Below, piece after piece: positions 6,310 to 14,640 of a DNA stretch of 64,000 nucleotides. The notes beneath the pieces are model-generated. The model did not search any database. It saw only the letters and a program-made list of their open reading frames with translations, and was not told where the DNA came from. This DNA comes from Flavobacterium johnsoniae UW101 (GTDB lineage: Bacteria; Bacteroidota; Bacteroidia; Flavobacteriales; Flavobacteriaceae): positions 3,906,001 to 3,970,000 of the forward strand of contig NC_009441.1 of assembly GCF_000016645.1 (NCBI RefSeq), given 5' to 3'. The translations under genes and the position numbers were made by a program. Position 1 is the stretch's first letter; every line of letters begins with the position of its first letter.

Positions 6310-9042
6310 CTATTCTTTTGTTTCTTTAAAATTTGGTTTATATCCCTCTCTTCGAATGTGCAAATGGTGGTGATGATCAGCTAAATGAGTTGAATTTTTA
6401 AGTATAAAATTTTGATTTTTAATTTTAATGTTAAAACTATAGAACTGAGAGTAACCAAATTTTATAAGAGCATCGATAAATTTTTCTTGTCTCTCTACAT
6501 CCAAAGAATTAGGATCTGTATTAATATATAGGTTATTACCCGTCTTATCTTTTCTTAAATATCTAAAGTCAAAAGAGACTCCATTTACATGGGTTACACT
6601 TGGTGCTCCTGTTCCATCTAGGGAAGTAGAGCCATTAAAATTAAAATCCGAATAACCACATTCAGCTAAAGCTCCCAGCATGGATGCAAAAGCACGTGGA
6701 TTTAAATATTCCCTATCTGTGTTATCACCAACATCAATTAATACATCACCTTCACTATGATATATTGGCAGGTTTACTTTTACTAGCTCAACCTGTCCAT
6801 TACCTTTTTGATAGTAACGCGTTTTTCCTCCTGCAGTTCTTTTCTCCCAGCCTTTACCTCCATCTTCTTTTGAACCAACAACCCAATTTTGAGCAGTTAC
6901 AAAATCAACAATACATATTTCATGTTCTTTATTCTTTTTATCATGATAAACATACTTATATTTCTTTTCAAAACCAGACTCGATTTGTTTTGGAGTATTT
7001 CTTTCTATCCTTCCGTCAGAATATATGTTATATGTAATAATACCCTGTGGCAATACTGGTTTAGAGTCATCTTTATGATAAAGATGATATTGAAAGAAGA
7101 CTGTTTTTAGTTTAGTATACATACTCTTTCTATTTTCCCATCCATTAGGCATATTTCCTTTATCTTTATTTCTTCCATTAAGTAAAACAGAAATCAATTC
7201 TAAATATTTATCACCAAAAACCGCTAACTCATTGAGTGATTTTCCTGCTGTTTCTCTTGCCCATCTTTTCACTGCTTCTGAATTTCTATCTGAGGGCATT
7301 CTCTTATTTACACTCCATATCCATGCACCACTATCAATACAATAATTCACATTATTAGCTACAACTTCTGGTTTCTTAACAATATCTGGATCTCCTATAT
7401 AATCAGCATAATCCTTATAAGGTCCTTCTCCATTATATAATTTTTCTCCCTTTTTTTTAACTCCTGTAAGTTGTAATATTCCTCGACCTTTGTATATGCT
7501 TTTACTAGAGTCATGCTGACCTTCTGTTTCTTCAGACAAAGCAAAAGTTCCTGTTTCTTCACAAACTTGAGCAAGAAAATGTATTTTCTGAATACAGGAG
7601 TATATGCTATATTTTTTAAAAGCACTATTTAATGACTTTGTCAGAGTAACAAACGTTTTATCGCTAATATTACAATCTATATGTTTTTTTCCTAAATAAG
7701 CTCCTTCCCAGATAATTTCTGATCCTTTTAAAAGTTTTACTAACTTTTTAACATCTTTTTCTTCAAAATCTTTACCGCAATAACACTCTCCTTTACCTTT
7801 AATACTGCTCTTATCCCCTTCTCCAATCTTCGCAACCTTATTAGTTGAATCAACAGGATCTGGTTTAAAAACTTTAGCATCTACATCAACTACTTCACTT
7901 TTGCTATGTATACTAGTTTGTATAACTTCAACATCAGCAAACAATTCCTGCTCTGCACCTTCTCCAGAAATCCCTCCTTTGCTTCTTAATATCCTGTCTA
8001 GTTGTACAGTAATTGGAAATATATCGCCAGTAATCTTAAATTTTTGATCAACTAATAAATCATTACTTAAATAATCTTCATCATATAATTTAAAACGGAT
8101 CTCTTTTCCAATCAAACCTTGTGAGTCAACCCAAACGATAATTTCTTTTTCCTTGTGAGTTCCTTTTATAGGCTGTTTAGCAGAGTTTGTAATATGTACT
8201 CTGGTAATTTCTGCTTTAACTTTTGGCGCTGATGAAGATCCCGTGGCTGGTGCTTTAGTTTTTGGCTGTGTCGGCTGTGGTAGAGAAGCTTTGGGTTTAG
8301 CAGGTGCTTGCTGCTGTACCGGAACTTTACCTTTAAAAGGCGCTACAGGAGCTTCAAGATCATTTACGTTTACGTTGTTACTTGCAATTTTATCTTTGTT
8401 AAAATCAACAGTAACATAGTATTCGTGAATTTTACCTTCTTCCGGCCCATTTTGTTTTGCAATTTTAGCAAAACTTGGTCTCAGCAAAAAGTCAACATCT
8501 GCTTTACCGTTTGCAACAACTCCTGAAAGAGTTTGTATTAGATTATTTTCATTTGCTTTGTTATGTCCGGCACCAATAGCATCATCTTCCCATAAGGTAA
8601 CAGATACTTTGTGTTTTTCCATATGAAGACAGTGAACCCTTGCTTTTAAAGTCTGTCCGTATGAAAGTGGTTTTCCTGGTTTTTGTCCGTTTTTATCAAG
8701 CAGTTCTATGCTTTCAATTTTTGGTTTTTCGGCGGGATGTGTCGTTACATTCAGACGTGCCACATCTTCTCCTCTTCTTGCCAGAATGCGGATTCCTTTT
8801 CTTTCTAAACTTTTTTGAAGAAAGGTGTAAGAGATTCTTTTTCCTGTTTTATCATTTTCTTTAGTCTTGCGCCATCTTCCATTTTCGAGAATATATATTT
8901 CCCATTTTACTGGCTGTTCAAAACTATTACTAGAAGCTGAATTTTGAAAAGGCAGAATACTCGGTAAAAAAGTATTTACTGAGTAGAATTCTTCCTTACC
9001 TACAACAGGATCCGGATTTCCAATTATTTTAAAATCTGACAT
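6310..9042 (-). CDS. T6SS effector with Ig-like, GH19-type and LAS zinc-peptidase domains
   Basis: This 910-residue protein has no signal peptide, as expected for a T6SS-delivered effector. Residues 1-235 and about 275-390 look like Ig-type beta domains of the sort seen next to PAAR proteins in Bacteroidota, separated by a Pro/Ala/Lys linker (about 235-275). Residues about 405-630 match GH19 chitinase/lysozyme-type enzymes: FLAQVCEETG (Glu496 in the catalytic HETGG position) and YKGRGILQLTG. The C-terminus has the LAS metallopeptidase signature HxxGxSxD (His818, Asp825) and HLH (His893, His895), as in D-Ala-D-Ala carboxypeptidases and MepA-like endopeptidases. It would therefore attack both glycan strands and stem peptides in the periplasm of a rival cell. 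It follows the PAAR-like gene by 11 bp and precedes an immunity-like gene by 5 bp. Confidence 0.82.
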   Translation of the reverse strand: MSDFKIIGNPDPVVGKEEFYSVNTFLPSILPFQNSASSNSFEQPVKWEIYILENGRWRKTKENDKTGKRISYTFLQKSLERKGIRILARRGEDVARLNVTTHPAEKPKIESIELLDKNGQKPGKPLSYGQTLKARVHCLHMEKHKVSVTLWEDDAIGAGHNKANENNLIQTLSGVVANGKADVDFLLRPSFAKIAKQNGPEEGKIHEYYVTVDFNKDKIASNNVNVNDLEAPVAPFKGKVPVQQQAPAKPKASLPQPTQPKTKAPATGSSSAPKVKAEITRVHITNSAKQPIKGTHKEKEIIVWVDSQGLIGKEIRFKLYDEDYLSNDLLVDQKFKITGDIFPITVQLDRILRSKGGISGEGAEQELFADVEVIQTSIHSKSEVVDVDAKVFKPDPVDSTNKVAKIGEGDKSSIKGKGECYCGKDFEEKDVKKLVKLLKGSEIIWEGAYLGKKHIDCNISDKTFVTLTKSLNSAFKKYSIYSCIQKIHFLAQVCEETGTFALSEETEGQHDSSKSIYKGRGILQLTGVKKKGEKLYNGEGPYKDYADYIGDPDIVKKPEVVANNVNYCIDSGAWIWSVNKRMPSDRNSEAVKRWARETAGKSLNELAVFGDKYLELISVLLNGRNKDKGNMPNGWENRKSMYTKLKTVFFQYHLYHKDDSKPVLPQGIITYNIYSDGRIERNTPKQIESGFEKKYKYVYHDKKNKEHEICIVDFVTAQNWVVGSKEDGGKGWEKRTAGGKTRYYQKGNGQVELVKVNLPIYHSEGDVLIDVGDNTDREYLNPRAFASMLGALAECGYSDFNFNGSTSLDGTGAPSVTHVNGVSFDFRYLRKDKTGNNLYINTDPNSLDVERQEKFIDALIKFGYSQFYSFNIKIKNQNFILKNSTHLADHHHHLHIRREGYKPNFKETKE

Positions 9043-9053
9043 ACTATTTTATT

Positions 9054-9548
9054 TTATTTACAAATAGAATCACTCTCTTCTAAACTCTCTTGAAATTTTG
9101 ATGTATTAACCAGCGGATTTAACTGGTTATTTACTTGTGGCTTCGCCTTTTTTGCATTTTGTTTGCTCGCTTCTGCTTTTTGACCGTGTTTGTCTACTTC
9201 TATACAATCTGGTCCTCCAATAGGACAGGTTCCTTTACTGTCTTCAAGCAGAATTTTTCCCTGATTACTTAAGGTTACTTTTTCATAAAAAGCACTCCAC
9301 TTAGTAATTGTGGCCTGACATGGCAGATAATCTCCGCTTCCATTTGGCTGCATTTTGCATTTCCCGAAGGTATTTTTCTCTAATGTCTGCCCAATTTCTT
9401 TGTCAGTAGCAATGAGTTTTTTCTCTGCATCTTTATCATTAGCATAATGTTTATCCTGCGATTTTACTTTTAATATATCTGTTTTTGGTTCTACGCTAAA
9501 TTTACATTTAAGTGAAGCTCCCTGAACTACTATATGTTTCTCACTCAT
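9054..9548 (-). CDS. PAAR-like protein (DUF4280), T6SS spike tip
   Basis: The 164-residue protein resembles the DUF4280 PAAR-like family. These proteins cap the VgrG spike and load effectors. Visible family features are the opening HIVVQGASLKCKFS, conserved cysteines (FGKCKMQPNGSGDYLPC and KGTCPIGGPDC) and an alternating glycine/hydrophobic pattern. The end of the protein is a charged Lys/Gln-rich tail not needed for the fold. It lies 52 bp after the LysM gene and 11 bp before the large effector. This suggests it is the carrier for that effector, with its tail or the effector's Ig-like N-terminus acting as the contact. The carrier pairing is inference. Confidence 0.82.
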   Translation of the reverse strand: MSEKHIVVQGASLKCKFSVEPKTDILKVKSQDKHYANDKDAEKKLIATDKEIGQTLEKNTFGKCKMQPNGSGDYLPCQATITKWSAFYEKVTLSNQGKILLEDSKGTCPIGGPDCIEVDKHGQKAEASKQNAKKAKPQVNNQLNPLVNTSKFQESLEESDSICK

Positions 9549-9600
9549 TGCCTTACCATTTATGAATATTACATTCGCTAACTACTCTGTTTTTAACTCT

Positions 9601-10674
9601 TTAATTTTGAGTTACTTCATTCTTTAAAGATTCTATTTGTACGATAACTTTTATTGGTTCATCATACTCGATACTGCATTCTAAATTTATCTTTTCGATA
9701 CAATAACTATGTTCATCAAGAAAATACGAAGCGTTGAATTTTCCTTTCCACGGGTCAAATCCAAAACTGGCTTCTCCTCCAGAATCTACATAATCTCCTT
9801 TTTGTTCTACTTTTACCAAATTTGATTCATCTAAAATCGAATCTATCTTCTGCTGTACCGCAAACTTCGATTCTTCATCTTTCTCTAATGGAAAAAAGAC
9901 TTCGTTTTGAAACGAATAATTTGATGTATAACTAACGTAAATGCCGTTAAAAAAAGCTCTTAAAAAATAATCTGAAGAAAGAGACTCAAATAATCTTTCA
10001 GAATTTTCTAAAGCATATTCTGTATATTCAATATAATTTTCTGCAACCTCACCTTCAAAATAATCCAGCACTTCTTCTTTTGTGTCCTTCCATCGATTTT
10101 CTATTTCATCATAATTGTAAATATCAACCCACTTTCCAGATTCATCTACCACAATCTTTAATGGATATAAAACAGAAGCAGTTTTAGCTGCCAGTTCATC
10201 CATAACTGTATCTGGTATGGTATTGTTGACATAAATAGATCCTTTATTTATTTCAAATAAATGATAATTATTTCTATCAGTAGCAAGCCATTTTACACTT
10301 ACTTTCATTTCTATTGTATCTACATCATCTCCAAAAACAGTTGTATAGTTAACCTGGTAATCATTATTAATTTTGTCCGCAACAAATGGCAGTGTATAAT
10401 TACTAGCTAAACTAACTTTCTGATATTTTTTTTCTGTTTGTTCCTTTTTAGCTTCAATAGATTTTTCGGGTGCTAAAATCAAATACTCTAAGTAACTCTT
10501 AAAATCAGCTTCTATTAAATCCGGAATTTCACAGTACATATTATGATACCTTCTAAGTTCCTGAGCATCGATGCCAAGATCACGGGCAACACTTTCGAGC
10601 GTATCTCCTTTCTTGATTTTATAAATACGAAACTTGTCGTATGATGACTTTTCAGGTTTATCTATATAGTACAT
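9601..10674 (-). CDS. LysM-domain protein of the T6SSiii locus
   Basis: The 357-residue protein has no signal peptide. A LysM domain occupies about residues 14-60 (YKIKKGDTLESVARDLGI followed by a second helix), preceded by a short charged N-terminus. The remaining 300 residues are acidic, with Tyr- and Asp-rich beta segments that I do not recognise. LysM proteins without signal peptides occur next to PAAR/effector genes in T6SS loci and in phage baseplates, where they act as structural or loading parts, not as exported peptidoglycan binders. Here it lies between tssN and the PAAR-like gene (gaps 16 and 52 bp), so an effector adaptor or spike-associated role is plausible but unproven. Confidence 0.7.
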   Translation of the reverse strand: MYYIDKPEKSSYDKFRIYKIKKGDTLESVARDLGIDAQELRRYHNMYCEIPDLIEADFKSYLEYLILAPEKSIEAKKEQTEKKYQKVSLASNYTLPFVADKINNDYQVNYTTVFGDDVDTIEMKVSVKWLATDRNNYHLFEINKGSIYVNNTIPDTVMDELAAKTASVLYPLKIVVDESGKWVDIYNYDEIENRWKDTKEEVLDYFEGEVAENYIEYTEYALENSERLFESLSSDYFLRAFFNGIYVSYTSNYSFQNEVFFPLEKDEESKFAVQQKIDSILDESNLVKVEQKGDYVDSGGEASFGFDPWKGKFNASYFLDEHSYCIEKINLECSIEYDEPIKVIVQIESLKNEVTQN

Positions 10675-10690
10675 AACATTTCAAAAAATA

Positions 10691-11662
10691 TTAAACTGCA
10701 GCCTCTTTTTCCTTCTTTTCAACCTTTGGTTCAAACATAAAATCTTCTCCTTTTCCTTCTGCTTTTTTTGTTTGATTAACTTTTTTAATCTTTTGTCTTT
10801 TACAAATGATAACTGAGTTTTCAGTAATACCATTCATGCTCAAAGTATATTTTGCATCTACATATTTTGCCGTTTGATACCATTTTGGCTGTAAAAAGAA
10901 TACCCAGCTGCAATTTTCGCCGTTTTCTTTTAAATCAATTTTACTATCGGCATTATGTTCATTATATCCTGAAACCGTATGATAAAACAGTGCACCAAAA
11001 TCAATTCTTACTGGACCTTTGGATCTTAAAGAAGTATATTTTGTATCGGTTTCTTTTTTCTGAATTAATAGGGTAATCAACAATAAATCTTTCATTTCAA
11101 CGTTTTCAATCTCAGGAAAGGGATTTTTTCTTTCCGGAATTTTCCATGTAACATATTCTTTCGGAGGTATCTGCATCATATAGTTAAAAACTGCATAAAC
11201 GCCTGTCGGTACTATAAATACCAAGAAATGAGAACACATTAAAAACGTCAGTGCAATCCCGTTTAAGGCAGTATAAATAATCACAAATAATACACTTGAA
11301 TAAAGTGTTATTAAAAGTGAAAACAATAATTCGATACCTACAACGCCTTTTAAATTAAACTCATTAAAATACCATCTATACAAGTAAACATTAAGGATTC
11401 CGAATAGCAGTGATGCAATTTGATAAAATCGAAACTCGTCTGACAACTCTGTAAATAATTTATTATAGCCCAAAAAACCAACCAGGGCATAAATCAATAC
11501 AAATGAAAAAACATAGATGTAAAACTTTCTTTTATACTGTACCGCAAATTCTTTTATTTTATCGCTGAATACCATGGTAAGTATAAAACTTACCGCTATA
11601 ATTACTACTAAAAATACAATAAGCCTAATATCAATAAGGGCTAATAAATGCTTTTTTACCAT
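10691..11662 (-). CDS. tssN: T6SSiii multi-span inner-membrane protein TssN
   Basis: The 323-residue protein has about five hydrophobic segments in its first 180 residues and a soluble cytoplasmic C-terminal part ending in a charged Lys/Glu tail. This is the topology of TssN, the polytopic inner-membrane member of the Bacteroidota-specific TssNQOPR envelope complex. It starts 2 bp after the tssG stop and is followed 16 bp later by the LysM gene, so it belongs to the same transcript. In the C-terminal half a beta-type domain (WKIPERKNPFPEIENVE...) resembles known TssN proteins. The call rests on topology, size and context. Confidence 0.78.
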   Translation of the reverse strand: MVKKHLLALIDIRLIVFLVVIIAVSFILTMVFSDKIKEFAVQYKRKFYIYVFSFVLIYALVGFLGYNKLFTELSDEFRFYQIASLLFGILNVYLYRWYFNEFNLKGVVGIELLFSLLITLYSSVLFVIIYTALNGIALTFLMCSHFLVFIVPTGVYAVFNYMMQIPPKEYVTWKIPERKNPFPEIENVEMKDLLLITLLIQKKETDTKYTSLRSKGPVRIDFGALFYHTVSGYNEHNADSKIDLKENGENCSWVFFLQPKWYQTAKYVDAKYTLSMNGITENSVIICKRQKIKKVNQTKKAEGKGEDFMFEPKVEKKEKEAAV

Positions 11663-11664
11663 TA

Positions 11665-12609
11665 CTAAATTCGTGTTGTATACCCTAACACAGGTTCTTT
11701 ACTAAAATTAAACTCTTCTGTTTCTTCATTAATCAATAACACTGTTTTTACTTCTACTTCCATTGGAAAAAAATGTTCGCAAAAACAATCTATAAATATT
11801 TTTATATCGCCGTTTTTAAGGTAATGCTGATAAGGTTTGTTCATTATAGGACCTATTTCTATCCTTAAATTCATAGAATAATCCATATAATCTTTTCCGG
11901 TAATAAAATCGACTCCTAACCTGTTTTCACCCAGCTTTATCTGCTCAGCTTCTTCGCTGTATTCTTTAGAACTTGTTGTTGTATAGGTTACTTTTTCTTC
12001 TATAATGCTTGATAAACAATTACAGGCAAGATCAATATCTCCAACTATCTTGTAGGCATACGGCAGTAACTGAATAAATTTTGAAACTAAAATCTCTGGA
12101 TAAATGTGTGATAAACCCCAAAAATCATAGAAAAAATCTAACGGTTTACTCCCGTTCAGCTTATACAAAAAATTCCTTTCAACACTTTCAATTTTAGTCC
12201 GATAATGAAAAATTTCGTTTTCAAAAGGAGTAAAAAAAACACGTGCTTCAGCCTCTTGCTTTTTCTGGTGTTTATGCTCCCTTATCATCTGTTTTACAGA
12301 TTTATCAGAGTTATTTTCGGTCAGACTATGCACAAAACCTTCCGGAAGTGCGTCATACATACTGTCTCGAGATAAGCGTATATTTAGATATTCTTGTTTG
12401 TCGTAATTATCATCCTGAATTGCCGCTCCCAGAATATCGCTTCTGTAGGCACGTGAAAACTGTCCGTGATTCGAAATCGTAATTTCATCCTGAACCACAG
12501 CTTTGTTTTCAAGAAGCTCATTAGCAATCACTTCCGCTCTAATATCATACGAAATATTTTCAATTTCGTACGCAAGATCTTCAAGGCTTTTTTTACTTTT
12601 TCTTTCCAT
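11665..12609 (-). CDS. tssG: T6SS baseplate subunit TssG (divergent, T6SSiii type)
   Basis: The 314-residue protein fits TssG, the baseplate wedge subunit that binds TssF, TssE and TssK. Pointers are the internal pattern FYDFWGLSHIYPEILVSKFIQLLPYAY and the C-terminal sequence EPVLGYTTRI, which matches the conserved TssG ending 'LG.tt.l'. It overlaps the upstream NlpC-like gene by 17 bp and ends 2 bp before tssN. Bacteroidota TssG proteins are highly diverged from proteobacterial ones, so the assignment is less secure than those of tssB, tssK and tssH. The expected partners tssE and tssF are not in this window. Confidence 0.68.
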   Translation of the reverse strand: MERKSKKSLEDLAYEIENISYDIRAEVIANELLENKAVVQDEITISNHGQFSRAYRSDILGAAIQDDNYDKQEYLNIRLSRDSMYDALPEGFVHSLTENNSDKSVKQMIREHKHQKKQEAEARVFFTPFENEIFHYRTKIESVERNFLYKLNGSKPLDFFYDFWGLSHIYPEILVSKFIQLLPYAYKIVGDIDLACNCLSSIIEEKVTYTTTSSKEYSEEAEQIKLGENRLGVDFITGKDYMDYSMNLRIEIGPIMNKPYQHYLKNGDIKIFIDCFCEHFFPMEVEVKTVLLINEETEEFNFSKEPVLGYTTRI

Positions 12610-13234
12610 CTTCGTTAATTCGTCCTGCGCCTATGTATCGTAACTGAAAATATTCATCATTAAAATTATATATTGCCAGACCTTTGTCTGTACAAGCCAG
12701 AATTCGGTCATTATGCAGGTACAAACCAACATCTGATATGGGATGATCTTTGTCGTATCTAAAGAAAACCAGATCGCCTTCTGCAAGGAAACTGCGACCG
12801 GTAAAAATTTGAATAGATTTTGATTTCCACATTCCAGCCGGGTCTTTAGGAAGCGTAACTTTATAAACATCACTGTACAGAGACTGAAGAAAATAAGAAC
12901 AGTCAATTCCTTTTTTAGAAAAGCTTTTCTCCTTATATGGCGTATTCAGCCAAGGATCTATGTAAGAGTATAATTTGTAGTTGGTAATTTTATTTGGCAT
13001 TACAGCCAGAATAATAGAGTATTTTTCTTTTAGAGCGAGAACTTCGTCACTCAAATTCTCTGAATTGTCATTAACAACGGTTTTGTTTTTTAAACCTGTT
13101 TCTTTCATTTGAGACTGTTTCTTTAACAGCTCTAAAGAATAATCATATTTAAACGGAATCTGCGAAATATATTTTTGAGCATAGCATTCTGTAAATAAAT
13201 GCATCATAAGAATCATTATAACAATCTGCCTCAT
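12593..13234 (-). CDS. Secreted NlpC/P60-like protein lacking the usual catalytic His
   Basis: The 213-residue protein has a signal peptide probably cleaved after CYA (Cys is not in a lipobox). The C-terminal half is NlpC/P60-like: KKGIDCSYFLQSLY carries the expected catalytic Cys112, and GDLVFFRYD and the 'ISxVGxYL' strand are present. The normal ISHVGIY histidine is replaced by aspartate (Asp168), so hydrolase activity is doubtful. It is the first gene of the minus-strand T6SS run and overlaps tssG by 17 bp. It could open or bind peptidoglycan locally for apparatus assembly. Whether it corresponds to one of the named T6SSiii genes I cannot decide from sequence alone. Confidence 0.68.
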   Translation of the reverse strand: MRQIVIMILMMHLFTECYAQKYISQIPFKYDYSLELLKKQSQMKETGLKNKTVVNDNSENLSDEVLALKEKYSIILAVMPNKITNYKLYSYIDPWLNTPYKEKSFSKKGIDCSYFLQSLYSDVYKVTLPKDPAGMWKSKSIQIFTGRSFLAEGDLVFFRYDKDHPISDVGLYLHNDRILACTDKGLAIYNFNDEYFQLRYIGAGRINEDGKKK

Positions 13235-13430
13235 AAAAATATTATTTAGTACTCTTTTTTTAGATAATTAAAATATTATTTCACACCCAAATGGGTAATT
13301 TTTTAAATTTTAGCAACAATAAAAAACAAACTTTTGAGTTAGCTTTCCATTTTTAACCCTGAGAAAATTCTCATTTTTGAACATAACTCGTTTATTATGA
13401 ATTTATTTACTTTTTGGAACGAGGTGGTTA

Positions 13431-13463
13431 CAAACCTAACAAAATATTTTGTAAGAATACAAA
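13431..13463 (-). promoter_or_regulatory. Candidate promoter of the minus-strand T6SS operon
   Basis: On the minus strand there is TAGGTTTG (13431-13438), matching the Bacteroidota -7 consensus TAnnTTTG, and a TTTG (13460-13463) 21 bp upstream in the -33 position. Transcription would start near 13424 and give a leader of about 190 nt before the NlpC-like gene. A further possible plus-strand -7 box, TACATTTG at 13518-13525, faces the PKD gene but lacks a clear -33. Confidence 0.45.
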
Positions 13464-13580
13464 TATTTTTTGTAAAATTTATATGATAAATATTAAGTTT
13501 TTTAAAATAATTAAAACTACATTTGCTTCCGTTTTTTGTTAAAATTATCTTACTAATAGTAAAATATCCAAAGTCTAAAA

Positions 13581-14633
13581 ATGAATCAAAAAAATATTGA
13601 TATCAGGGTTGTGTTTTTTTTCGCAATTCTCTTATTAGCTGGAATCATTGCATTTATAGTGCAGCTTTTTAATCATGTCGACTGTGATGATGCTAAATTT
13701 TATATTTTTGCAGACCATTCTCAATCCGAAGAATCGATTGAGTTTTACGACAAAACTCCAAACGCAAAATCATGGATTTGGGACTTTGGAGACGGATCAG
13801 AAAAAGATGTCAGAAAACACACTTTTCACATCTATAAAAATCCGGGAAAATACTATGTTTCTTTAACAATAAACGGTAATTGCACCCATACAAAAGAGAT
13901 CACGATAAAGGATAAATTTGCTGCAGATAAAATAGGCACTCCAAAAATTATTGTACCCAAAACTATTACTGTTGGACAGCCCGCTTATTTTAAATCAATT
14001 TCTGATGATGCCAGAACCTGGGAATGGGCATTTGGTGAAAATAAAGGCATTGATGAAACCTCTTCTAATCCTGTTTACAGCTTTATCACGCCGGGCGAAA
14101 AAACGATTACTTTAGTCATAAACGGAGATTTCAGCCGTGTGGCAAAAAAGATAATTTATGTGCATCCACGAGTTATAAAAAAGACGAATCCGCTGGATGT
14201 AAGCTCTTATGAATTTGAGAAAAAAGCCGAAGCTTTTGCTTTGCCAAGAGGACCTGTTAAAAAAGATCCGCTTGAAGAAATGCTGCAATATGTTCCGGTT
14301 GCTCCAAAAGCAAAAACTGTAAAAGACACTGTTGCCACGACTAAAAAAGCACCTAAAATGTCTGAAGACCAGTTTGAAATTTTGTTTAAAAAAGTAGCCG
14401 AAGGCAGTAAAGTTAAAGATGATTTTGCTGAGTTTTTATGTGATGATCTGGATATTCCGGTTGTAAAAAATGATAAAGATCTCTTAACTTTTGCACAATT
14501 ATGTGCTTCTGTAAAAGGAAAAAAAATAAAAATTGAGTCAATACGCTTAAACAAGGACAAACAAACTAACTGCATTAAAGGATTAAATATCAGCTATAAA
14601 GTAAAAAAATATCTGGTATGGTCTAAAGATTAA
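13581..14633 (+). CDS. PKD-domain membrane protein of T6SSiii (TssP candidate)
   Basis: The 350-residue protein has one N-terminal membrane span (about residues 8-29), then two PKD/Ig-like domains. The first shows WIWDFGDGSEKDVRKH and the second TWEWAFGENKG, both of the PKD 'W.FGDG' type. A basic Pro/Lys linker and a C-terminal globular region with a conserved cysteine pair follow. It would sit in the inner membrane with the PKD domains in the periplasm. It is 7 bp upstream of tssH on the same strand, divergent from the rest of the cluster. Single-span periplasmic proteins in T6SSiii loci include TssP and TssO, and this one is a good TssP candidate; the symbol is withheld because the match is by architecture. 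Confidence 0.62.
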   Translation: MNQKNIDIRVVFFFAILLLAGIIAFIVQLFNHVDCDDAKFYIFADHSQSEESIEFYDKTPNAKSWIWDFGDGSEKDVRKHTFHIYKNPGKYYVSLTINGNCTHTKEITIKDKFAADKIGTPKIIVPKTITVGQPAYFKSISDDARTWEWAFGENKGIDETSSNPVYSFITPGEKTITLVINGDFSRVAKKIIYVHPRVIKKTNPLDVSSYEFEKKAEAFALPRGPVKKDPLEEMLQYVPVAPKAKTVKDTVATTKKAPKMSEDQFEILFKKVAEGSKVKDDFAEFLCDDLDIPVVKNDKDLLTFAQLCASVKGKKIKIESIRLNKDKQTNCIKGLNISYKVKKYLVWSKD

Positions 14634-14640
14634 ATTTGGT

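Noticed and set aside
7395..7625. Minus-strand frame inside the effector gene
   Set aside because: It is an alternative frame of the GH19 domain region, which has strong motif support in the main frame.
12631..12906. Second minus-strand frame within the NlpC-like gene
   Set aside because: The main frame has a signal peptide and NlpC/P60 motifs; this one has neither.
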